Source: JBGPBY01 sp041481485 (lineage in GTDB: Bacteria; Acidobacteriota; Terriglobia; 20CM-2-55-15). Taken from it: a stretch of 11,400 nucleotides of DNA. This document shows, piece after piece, positions 6,151-11,400 of the stretch (its first letter is position 1; every line of letters begins with the position of its first letter). The notes beneath the pieces were generated by a model. That model made no database searches. It was given only the letters and a program-made list of their open reading frames with translations, and was not told where the DNA came from. The position numbers and the translations under genes were made by a program. The stretch covers positions 1 to 11,400 of the forward strand of contig JBGPBY010000221.1 in assembly GCA_041481485.1 (NCBI GenBank), given 5' to 3'.

Positions 6151-7566
6151 ATGAGAGCAATGGTGAGTACAGGTTCTGCGCGAAAGACAGCCGCTCACTC
6201 AAAAGCACCCCCATCACCAGTAGACACGACGGATCGAACGGCGCAGGGCAAGTCGTTGCGAGACAAAGTGGCGCGCGATGAGCATGCCGCGTGGCGCGCG
6301 CATGCGGACCGAACCGACCCCATCGCAATCCTTCACGCCGCTGACAGGACCCGACAGCCGGAACTGGTGCCCATGCGCTATGGACGAATGCTGCAATCGC
6401 CCTTTACCTTTTACCGGGGATCTGCAGCCGTCATGGCGGCCGACCTTGCGCATACGCCGATAACCGGCATCCGTGTTCAGGCCTGCGGCGATTGCCACCT
6501 GATGAATTTCGGCGGCTTCGCCACGCCGGAACGCCGGCTCATATTCGACATTAACGACCTTGACGAGACACTGCCCGCACCATGGGAGTGGGACGTCAAG
6601 CGGCTGGTCGTTTCCTTCGTGCTTGCCGCCCGTTCCAACGGGCTCTCCGACAAGGCCGGGCGCGCTGCTGCAGTTGCCTGCGCTCGCAGCTATCGCAATC
6701 AGATGCGCGCTTTCGCCGCTATGGATGTACTTGAGATCTGGTATTCCCGGTTCGACGATAAAGACATGCTGGCTATGCTGCCGGAGGACCGCAAGGAGGC
6801 ATTGAAGAAACGGATCGCCAGGGCGACGTCGAACAGCAGCTCCGAACTGGTATACCCGAAGCTTGTCGAGGTTGCCGGCGAACAGCTCCGCATCCACGAT
6901 AGCCCGCCGACAATTTTTCATGCGGATAAGTCGACCGCTGCAGGCAACATCGACTTGATCAGGGATGCCCTGGCGCAGTATCGGAAGACCCTTCCCGAGG
7001 ACCGGAGAGCCTTGCTCGATCGGTATTATCTGGTGGACGCGGCAATCAAAGTGGTTGGCATCGGCAGTGTCGGCACGGTATGCCTGGTCGGGTTGATGAT
7101 GTCTATTGCGGGGCATCCACTATTCCTGCAGGTCAAGGAGGCCAACGCATCCGTGCTGGAGCCCTATGCCGGCAAGAGCGCGTTCCCTCACCACGGCCAA
7201 CGGGTTGTTATGGGACAGCGCCTGATGCAACCGGCGTCGGACATGTTCCTTGGTTGGGTCACCGGGCCAAAGGGCCGGCAATTCTACGTGCGCCAGTTGC
7301 GAGACGTCAAGCTGAGCCCGTTGATCGAAACCTTTGACGCCGAAATACTGGCAATTTTCGCCAAAGCGTGCGGCTGGGTACTGGCGCGTGCCCATGCGAA
7401 GGCAGGAGACCCCTGGGCGATCAGCGGCTATCTCGGCAAGGCGGAAGATTTCGACGAAGCGATGGGTAAGTTTGCACTCGCCTATGCGAATCAGGCCGAA
7501 CTGGACCATGCTGCACTGAAAACCGCTGTTGCTGCAGGTACCGTTAAAGTACAGCTGGAGCGCTGA
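6151..7566 (+). CDS. DUF2252 family protein (kinase-like motifs, function unknown)
   Basis: The protein is 471 residues. DUF2252 hallmarks are MRYGRMLQSPFTFYRGSA (75-92), VQACGDCHLMNFGGF (109-123), IFDINDLDETLPAPWEWDVKRL (131-152), VVGIGSVGTVCLVGLM (301-316), PLFLQVKEANASVLEPYAG (323-341) and VLARAHAKAGD (410-420). The GDxHxxN and FDxND motifs resemble the catalytic and metal-binding loops of aminoglycoside/choline-type phosphotransferases. GxGSxG plus Lys329 resembles a nucleotide-binding loop and lysine, but lies C-terminal to them. No signal peptide or membrane segment is present, so it is probably cytoplasmic. The first 40 residues look like a poorly conserved, basic, Ser/Thr-rich extension. 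The start is uncertain: ATG 6151 has no clear Shine-Dalgarno, and ATG 6160 or a later start could be used. It is divergent from the sigma gene and shares a 145-bp intergenic region with it. The substrate is unknown. Confidence 0.85.
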   Translation: MRAMVSTGSARKTAAHSKAPPSPVDTTDRTAQGKSLRDKVARDEHAAWRAHADRTDPIAILHAADRTRQPELVPMRYGRMLQSPFTFYRGSAAVMAADLAHTPITGIRVQACGDCHLMNFGGFATPERRLIFDINDLDETLPAPWEWDVKRLVVSFVLAARSNGLSDKAGRAAAVACARSYRNQMRAFAAMDVLEIWYSRFDDKDMLAMLPEDRKEALKKRIARATSNSSSELVYPKLVEVAGEQLRIHDSPPTIFHADKSTAAGNIDLIRDALAQYRKTLPEDRRALLDRYYLVDAAIKVVGIGSVGTVCLVGLMMSIAGHPLFLQVKEANASVLEPYAGKSAFPHHGQRVVMGQRLMQPASDMFLGWVTGPKGRQFYVRQLRDVKLSPLIETFDAEILAIFAKACGWVLARAHAKAGDPWAISGYLGKAEDFDEAMGKFALAYANQAELDHAALKTAVAAGTVKVQLER

Positions 7567-7578
7567 AGTACTCACCGC

Positions 7579-7619
7579 TTCCGAGTGAATCCACAGTATC
7601 AGACTGTGAAACTCGCGAA
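7579..7619 (+). other. Two-step hairpin after the DUF2252 gene
   Basis: An inner stem CACAGT/ACTGTG (7592-7597 with 7603-7608, loop ATCAG) is nested in an outer stem TTC-CGAGT/ACTCG-C-GAA (7579-7586 with 7611-7619) that has a one-base bulge. It lies 13 bases after the DUF2252 stop and just upstream of the next gene's -10. It could protect or end the DUF2252 transcript, or be a binding site near the next promoter. No T-tract follows, so a standard intrinsic terminator is unlikely. Confidence 0.35.
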
Positions 7620-7635
7620 ACAATCCCGCTTTGCC

Positions 7636-7641
7636 TATACT
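7636..7641 (+). promoter_or_regulatory. -10 box close to the start of the small secreted protein gene
   Basis: TATACT matches the -10 consensus at five of six positions and ends eight bases before the ATG at 7650. No recognisable -35 is present at the right distance and there is no Shine-Dalgarno. Transcription would begin at or next to the start codon. Confidence 0.35.
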
Positions 7642-7649
7642 GCCTGGAC

Positions 7650-8135
7650 ATGAAACCAATACGTAAAGCATGGCTGATCTTCGCGGCAATGCTGTGGACT
7701 GTTCCACTTACTTCGGCGGCTCCGGAAGGAGCGAAAGCGCTGTTCTGCGCCTACCAGGGAGTCGGTTATACGGGGCCATCCGGCTCCGAACGTCAGTATG
7801 CGGTTGCTGTGGTGGAAATCGAAAGCGCGAAGAAGATTCGAAACGCCTCGCTTGCCGATTTTGCTCTGATCGATCAGTCCGGTAAAGAAACGAAGCTATC
7901 GCGGATTGTTCAGGTGGAAATATTCGAACGCCATCGGGTCGCATCCGAGGGGGAATTCGCTTATTACCTCAACAGTGGCGGCACCCGCCCCTGGGACGGA
8001 ACGCTGCCCGCGGGAAAGATCCAGTTGCGTGCTCGCGTCGCATTCACCGAGAGGACCTCGCTTGCGGTTCGTTTCCGACTCGTGATTGGAGCGCAGATCA
8101 TCGAGGGCACCGTGAACGGCCGGTTGGGGTCATAG
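7650..8135 (+). CDS. Small secreted protein of unknown family
   Basis: The protein is 161 residues. The N-terminus MKPIRKAWLIFAAMLWTVPLTSAAPEG is a clear sec signal peptide with likely cleavage after TSA (residue 23). The mature part of about 138 residues alternates polar and hydrophobic residues (QYAVAVVEIES, KLSRIVQVEIFE, KIQLRARVAF, LAVRFRLVIG) and looks like an all-beta, perhaps immunoglobulin-like, fold. It has a single Cys (33) and no metal or catalytic motif. I do not recognise the family. The start is supported by the signal peptide and a -10 box eight bases upstream. It lies downstream of the DUF2252 gene on the same strand, 83 bases away, with its own apparent promoter, and is followed by repeat copy 2. 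It is probably periplasmic or surface-exposed; nothing more can be said. Confidence 0.7.
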   Translation: MKPIRKAWLIFAAMLWTVPLTSAAPEGAKALFCAYQGVGYTGPSGSERQYAVAVVEIESAKKIRNASLADFALIDQSGKETKLSRIVQVEIFERHRVASEGEFAYYLNSGGTRPWDGTLPAGKIQLRARVAFTERTSLAVRFRLVIGAQIIEGTVNGRLGS

Positions 8136-8153
8136 GAGCGATTCCATTCCGAA

Positions 8154-8233
8154 TGTAGGGGCGGTCTATGACCGCGCACAAACTGGAAGATTGCATTCCT
8201 CAAAATTGTGGGCGGTCATAGACCGCCCCTACA
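8154..8233. repeat. Nested palindromic repeat element, copy 2 (complete, about 80 bp)
   Basis: The layout is the same as copy 1: arms at 8154-8177 and 8210-8233 with a 32-base spacer, in the same orientation. The right arm is identical to that of copy 1. The left arm differs by one base near its inner end (GCGC for GCCC). The spacers agree at about 26 of 32 positions, including a shared CCTCAAAATTGT. It again lies in a convergent gap, here between the small secreted protein gene and the PQQ dehydrogenase gene. Confidence 0.85.
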
Positions 8234-8265
8234 TTGGGAACAGGAGCGCCGTATCAAGCCGATTG

Positions 8266-10101
8266 TCAGTCGAGGCCGAAAGCAAGAAAGACATTTCCTG
8301 GCCGTGCAGCAATTCCGCCATAGCCGGAGTTCACGAAGATCATCCCGTCGGCCACGATTAGCGGCGAGCCGTCGATACTGGCGCCGGTTGCCTTCACCCC
8401 ATTGACTGTCGGGAATTCCTTGTTGGTGTCGAACTGCCACAACACCGTTCCGTCTGTTGTCGAATATCCGCGAATGCCGCCGTCATGCGAACCCGCAATA
8501 ACGGCGCCGGGAATGAGAGTAACCGCTCCACCCTGTCCGGAGGCGCATCGTGGTTGAGCGGCACACAGCCGGGGATTTGGACCAGGGACGGTCCAGATTT
8601 GCTCTCCCGTGGCCAGCTTCACTGCGCGCACGCCGCCGGGGTTTTGGCTTTGTCCGTCACCCACACCAAAATAAACATTTTGACCGTCTGAAGCGGCGCC
8701 CCACTGGCCGCCAAGTCCGCTCCCCTGGCCGAAACGATATTTCCAAAGCAGCTTGCCGGTATCCGGATCCAGCGCATGACCGATGCCGGACTTTTGCGGA
8801 ATCACGAGAATTTGCTGATTCCCTGAAGCCGCAAGCAACGGCGATGCCGAAAAATCGAAATCCGGACCTTGCGTTTCCGGGCAACCGGGATTGCCTCCGT
8901 TCGTTGCTCCGCATCCGCCAAGCCAGTTGTCGTTTGTGGTTCCCTGATAGGACCATTTCACTTTTCCAGTATCGATATCGATGGCAACAATCGCATCCGT
9001 CAGCGGCTGGACCGGATCGGCATAGGCATTTCCAGTCGAGACGAAGACCGTGCGGCGTCTCATATCCACTGTCGGTGCGGACCAGATGGAACCTCCAGCG
9101 GGCCCCCACGCTTCCTGGCCGGATCTGGCATTTTTTCCGCGAAGCATGGGCTCATCTACGAGGAAAGTTCTCCACATCACCGCTCCGGTATCGGCATTGA
9201 GCGCCGTCAGGCTGCCACGGAATTTGCAGCACGGCGTTTGGCCGCGGCCGCCGCTGCCTTCTTCCTGAAGTCCTTGAACGGGAACGAAGACTTTTCCGTC
9301 CTGAACTGTCGGAGCACCGGTGATCGCAGCAGTCGGATACTCGTCCACTTTGCGTTTCCAGATCAGCTTGCCGGTCATGGTATCCACGGCATAAGCATTG
9401 GCCCGCTGATCGCCAAAAAACACGGCGTATCCGGTCTGTCCTGCATTTCGGTACGGTCCGAGGGTGAGCGCACTGCGCACACCGAAGTCCGCTTTGAACG
9501 TCCAGTAGACGCAACCGGTTTTGGGATTCATCGCATGCAGTTCCGCGTTATCGCTGGCAACGAAAAGTTTTCCTCCCCCGAACGCCGGCTGGACGCGCGC
9601 TGTTGTAATGCCTTCAAAGCCGAATGCCCATTTCAATTTCAAACGTGGAAGGTCGGCGGCCGTGAGGCCCCCCTGCGGCGCATAGCGGGAATTTGCAGTG
9701 TCGTTTCCCCAGTTGGTCCAGGATGGACCGCTTGAGGGGCTTGCCGCTGGAATCGCCGCCGTACACCGATTCGAAGTTTGATTCGCGGCAACAGCCGCGA
9801 CTGTCGGCGCACGGCCAGTCAGGAACTGCGCAACCGCTGCCCGCTCCGCAACGGAAAGATTCGCACCCTGGGTGCTCATCTTGCCGATCGTGAGTGCGTT
9901 GACGATCGATTCGGGTGTCAGCGTGCGAAGCAATTCCGGCGCAGGAATCTCCTTCTCCCCTGCGTGATGACAACTCGCACAGGATCGGTCGAAAAGCGCG
10001 CTTCCGTTGATCGGCGTCTGCCCCTGAGGAGATGGAGCTTGTGCCAACACACCCATCGTCACTGCCGCAAAAATTGCCAAAACCACGATTCCGTACCGCA
10101 T
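8266..10101 (-). CDS. Cytochrome c-PQQ beta-propeller dehydrogenase, PVA-dehydrogenase-like
   Basis: The protein is 611 residues from the ATG at 10101. An ATG at 10140 adds 13 residues (MHTGMMSGGYGGH) before the signal peptide; it is rejected because GGAGG lies four bases before the inner ATG and an extended -10 box (TGGTATGAT) lies between the two. Residues 1-21 are a signal peptide (cleavage near VLAQA). A short cytochrome c domain follows with heme motif CASCH (41-45) and probable axial Met75 (GKMS). Residues about 128-611 are a PQQ-type beta-propeller with repeated blades (TGCVYWTF, TGKLIWKR, TGAVMWRT, TGKVKWSY, TGKLLWKY, TGEQIWTV, DGTVLWQF). A vicinal Cys pair (291-292, PCCKFRGS) recalls the disulfide near PQQ in quinoprotein alcohol dehydrogenases. 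GPAGGSIWSAPTVD and the order heme-then-propeller fit PVA-dehydrogenase-like quinohemoproteins, which oxidise secondary alcohols in the periplasm and pass electrons through heme c. The actual substrate is unknown. Confidence 0.85.
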   Translation of the reverse strand: MRYGIVVLAIFAAVTMGVLAQAPSPQGQTPINGSALFDRSCASCHHAGEKEIPAPELLRTLTPESIVNALTIGKMSTQGANLSVAERAAVAQFLTGRAPTVAAVAANQTSNRCTAAIPAASPSSGPSWTNWGNDTANSRYAPQGGLTAADLPRLKLKWAFGFEGITTARVQPAFGGGKLFVASDNAELHAMNPKTGCVYWTFKADFGVRSALTLGPYRNAGQTGYAVFFGDQRANAYAVDTMTGKLIWKRKVDEYPTAAITGAPTVQDGKVFVPVQGLQEEGSGGRGQTPCCKFRGSLTALNADTGAVMWRTFLVDEPMLRGKNARSGQEAWGPAGGSIWSAPTVDMRRRTVFVSTGNAYADPVQPLTDAIVAIDIDTGKVKWSYQGTTNDNWLGGCGATNGGNPGCPETQGPDFDFSASPLLAASGNQQILVIPQKSGIGHALDPDTGKLLWKYRFGQGSGLGGQWGAASDGQNVYFGVGDGQSQNPGGVRAVKLATGEQIWTVPGPNPRLCAAQPRCASGQGGAVTLIPGAVIAGSHDGGIRGYSTTDGTVLWQFDTNKEFPTVNGVKATGASIDGSPLIVADGMIFVNSGYGGIAARPGNVFLAFGLD

Positions 10102-10123
10102 GTGACCTCCGTATCCGCCCGAC

Positions 10124-10132
10124 ATCATACCA
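10124..10132 (-). promoter_or_regulatory. Extended -10 promoter of the quinohemoprotein gene
   Basis: On the minus strand TGGTATGAT (10132-10124) is an extended -10 (TGn plus TATGAT). It would give a start near 10117 and a leader of about 16 nt containing GGAGG. No good -35 accompanies it. It overlaps the codons of the longer start choice, which argues for translation from the ATG at 10101. Confidence 0.4.
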
Positions 10133-10170
10133 GTGTGCATTCAAAGAATTCGAGGAACACCGAACGGACG

Positions 10171-10182
10171 TACAATTAAAGG
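10171..10182 (+). promoter_or_regulatory. -10 box adjacent to the start of the HugZ-like gene
   Basis: TACAAT (10171-10176) matches the -10 consensus at five of six positions and is only six bases before the ATG at 10183. Transcription would begin at the start codon itself. AAAGG just before the ATG is too close to act as a normal ribosome-binding site. No clear -35 is seen. Confidence 0.4.
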
Positions 10183-10860
10183 ATGGAAACTTCAAGTCCC
10201 TCGCGGTCTTTAGTTCTGGAAGAAAGCTTCGGTGTGCTTTCGACGATCTCTCTGGACGTTCCCGGATATCCCTTCGGATCCGTGACACCGTACTGCATGG
10301 ATCGGACGTGCCGTCCGATTATCTACATCAGCCCTATCGCGCAGCACACGCGGAATATTCTGAAAGATCCACGGGTATCTCTGACTGTCGTGGAACGCGG
10401 AGATTCCGATGATGTTCAGGCACGGGGACGCGCGACCTGCCTTGCCAATGCCGTTGAAGCAGATTCCGACTCCGAAATTCGTGAGCGTTACTTCAGATAC
10501 TTTCCTTCGGCGCGGCAGTACGATCAGACCCACTCCTTTGTGTTCTTTCGTCTCGAACTTGTGCGTGTGCGTTTCATTGGCGGTTTTGGCCAGATATTCT
10601 GGGTCGAACCGCGTGAGTTCTCGTTGCCCAACCCGTTTTCAGCAGCTGAGGAAGCCCGGATCGTCCAGCATATGAATGAGGACCATGCCGACGTGCTCGG
10701 CCGTCTTACCGGAAGCAATTGCACCATGGTTGGGTTGGATTCGGAAGGCTTCGACTTACTCAAGGCGGAACGGAAAATCCGCATCCCCTTCGCTCTGCCG
10801 GTTACCACCATGGAAGAAGCGCGGCGAGCCTTCGTTGAAATGGCTCGCCGATCCGCATAA
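10183..10860 (+). CDS. HugZ-like FMN split-barrel protein with C-terminal DUF2470 domain
   Basis: The protein is 225 residues. Residues about 8-145 form a pyridoxamine 5'-phosphate oxidase-like split barrel: FGVLSTISLDVPGYPFGSVTPYCMD (16-40), PIIYISPIAQHTRNILKDPRVSLTV (45-69), ARGRATCLANA (80-90) and FRLELVRVRFIGGFGQIFWV (122-141). Residues about 153-225 are a DUF2470 domain with the typical HMNEDHADVL (163-172). This two-domain order is that of HugZ-type heme-degrading proteins and of related plastid and bacterial proteins without heme oxygenase activity. Binding of heme or flavin is therefore plausible but not shown. The protein is cytoplasmic, with no signal peptide. The start has no usable Shine-Dalgarno, but a -10 box lies six bases upstream. 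It is divergent from the heme c/PQQ dehydrogenase gene, with 81 bp between the starts, and ends eight bases from the methyltransferase remnant on the other strand. Confidence 0.85.
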   Translation: METSSPSRSLVLEESFGVLSTISLDVPGYPFGSVTPYCMDRTCRPIIYISPIAQHTRNILKDPRVSLTVVERGDSDDVQARGRATCLANAVEADSDSEIRERYFRYFPSARQYDQTHSFVFFRLELVRVRFIGGFGQIFWVEPREFSLPNPFSAAEEARIVQHMNEDHADVLGRLTGSNCTMVGLDSEGFDLLKAERKIRIPFALPVTTMEEARRAFVEMARRSA

Positions 10861-10868
10861 ACAGAAGA

Positions 10869-11263
10869 TCAGATCAAAACGGCTTCGATGACAGACTGAG
10901 GAGCGTCCGTTGGCACGATGCGCGTCATCCTGAAGCCTGCCCGCCCAAACAGATCACGGTATTCCTCTGCGGTCCGTTCACGTCCGCCGGGCAACGCAAG
11001 CATTTCGATGTCTGCCCATTTTCCGAATTCAGGGTTGTTTCCGGAATTCAGCGCAAACTCCAATAGAACAACCTTGCCTCGAGGCACACCCTTCAATTGC
11101 TCTGCAATATTCTTCAGAATGACGAGGCACTTTTCGTCGTTCCAATCGTGAATGATGTTTTTCATGATGTAGGTATCACCGCCGGGTGGGACGGACTCGA
11201 AAAAACTTCCAGAAACGACTGAGCAACGATTTGTTCCGTTGGAGACGGCTGATTTTGACTCAT
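10869..11263 (-). pseudogene. SAM-dependent O-methyltransferase remnant with internal deletion and frameshift
   Basis: The C-terminal third of a Methyltransf_2-type enzyme is clear in one frame from about 11225 down to the stop at 10869: RCSVVSGSFFESVPPGGD, IMKNIIHDWNDEK (with the usual catalytic His), KVVLLEFAL, DIEMLALPGGRERTAEEY, LFGRAGFRMTRIVPT and SVIEAVLI. A different frame from the ATG at 11263 reads MSQNQPSPTEQIV, the usual N-terminus of the same family. GGAG lies nine bases upstream. The N-terminal dimerisation domain and the glycine-rich SAM-binding loop are absent, so roughly 200 codons appear to be deleted near 11210-11230, joining the two ends out of frame. The start's own frame stops near 11165 after about 32 codons. 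A 154-codon ORF from an ATG at 11333 spans the C-terminal part, but its first 35 residues have no family similarity. Loss of enzyme activity is very likely. Confidence 0.75.
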
Positions 11264-11345
11264 TTCTTGTTACTCCATTGATGAAACAGTTATGAATTCT
11301 GGCGTGTAGTGTAACGTTCTCTCCGCAGTCCATGAAGATGTGAAT

Positions 11346-11376
11346 GAATGCGATTCCGACTGTAGGGGCGGACTAT
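11346..11376. repeat. Nested palindromic repeat element, copy 3 (broken)
   Basis: This stretch reads GAATGCGATTCCGAC followed by TGTAGGGGCGGACTAT. It matches the reverse complement of the right end of copy 1, including 15 bases outside the arm, with one mismatch in the arm. After 11376 the similarity stops in mid-arm and unrelated sequence follows. It lies just upstream of the methyltransferase remnant. Confidence 0.7.
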
Positions 11377-11383
11377 CAAGAAA

Positions 11384-11400
11384 TCCCTCTCCCAACGGGA
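11384..11400. repeat. Possible half of a second hairpin repeat at the right edge
   Basis: TCCCTCTCCCAACGGGA begins a stem TCCC/GGGA around AAC. If the next bases continued GAGGGA it would be a 10-bp hairpin of a kind often seen as a dispersed repeat. The window ends here, so this is only a suggestion. Confidence 0.3.

Noticed and set aside
6214..7116. Minus-strand open frame of 300 codons opposite the DUF2252 gene
   Set aside because: It has low-complexity antisense composition and no motifs, while the plus strand carries the conserved DUF2252 signatures.
4470..8233. Repeat copies 1 and 2 as a CRISPR array or as the ends of a composite transposon
   Set aside because: There are only two complete copies almost 3.7 kb apart, in the same orientation, with ordinary genes between them and no transposase or cas gene.
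8550..9735. Plus-strand open frames of 216 and 288 codons inside the quinohemoprotein gene
   Set aside because: They are antisense to well-conserved PQQ propeller blades and have no recognisable domains.
9614..10288. Minus-strand frame overlapping the start of the quinohemoprotein gene
   Set aside because: It is Arg/Ser-rich out-of-frame translation of the cytochrome domain region; the heme motif CASCH is in the other frame.
10869..11333. The 154-codon frame as an intact small methyltransferase starting at 11333
   Set aside because: The first 35 residues have no family character, the SAM-binding loop is missing, and the family's true N-terminus lies at 11263 in another frame.

Overview
The window looks like a mid-GC Gram-negative bacterial chromosome. 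The evidence is sec signals, a periplasmic c-type cytochrome/PQQ dehydrogenase, MacB-type permeases and a DsbA-like periplasmic domain. The mixture of orphan MacB-family permeases, a DUF2330 protein beside an RnfD-like membrane protein, a DUF2252 protein and a PVA-dehydrogenase-like quinohemoprotein is most reminiscent of Acidobacteriota. This is a guess from gene content, as no rRNA or other marker is present. No tRNA, rRNA, CRISPR array, transposase or phage gene was seen.

Layout. (1) Positions 1-1287, minus strand: an RnfD/NqrB-like integral membrane protein followed by the N-terminal part of a secreted DUF2330 protein that runs off the left edge. (2) Positions 1288-1451: a divergent control region with a perfect 23-bp palindrome. 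(3) Positions 1452-3953, plus strand: two tandem MacB/FtsX-type ABC permeases without an ATPase or adaptor protein in view, then a small membrane protein (4045-4446). (4) Positions 4583-6005, minus strand: an ECF sigma factor overlapping a membrane anti-sigma factor whose periplasmic part is a DsbA-like thioredoxin domain with a CPPC active site. A convincing ECF-type autoregulatory promoter sits immediately upstream. (5) Positions 6151-8135, plus strand: a DUF2252 protein and a small secreted protein of unknown family. (6) Positions 8266-10101, minus strand: a cytochrome c/PQQ beta-propeller dehydrogenase. (7) Positions 10183-10860, plus strand: a HugZ-like FMN split-barrel/DUF2470 protein. 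(8) Positions 10869-11263, minus strand: a wrecked O-methyltransferase that keeps its start and its C-terminal third but has lost the middle.

Two complete copies of an approximately 80-bp nested palindromic repeat fill the two longer convergent gene gaps (4470-4549 and 8154-8233). A broken third copy lies at the right edge (11346-11376), beside what looks like half of another hairpin repeat. Several plus-strand genes (1452, 7650, 10183) have a TATACT/TACAAT -10 box only 6-10 nt before the start codon, which suggests leaderless or nearly leaderless mRNAs.

How the genes work together. Apart from the sigma/anti-sigma pair, the permease pair and the RnfD-like/DUF2330 pair, the genes look like independent units. 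The most distinctive candidate system is the ECF sigma factor with its anti-sigma-DsbA fusion. Its architecture suggests periplasmic thiol/disulfide state, or a bound thiol client, being read across the membrane into transcription. That role is inferred from architecture only.
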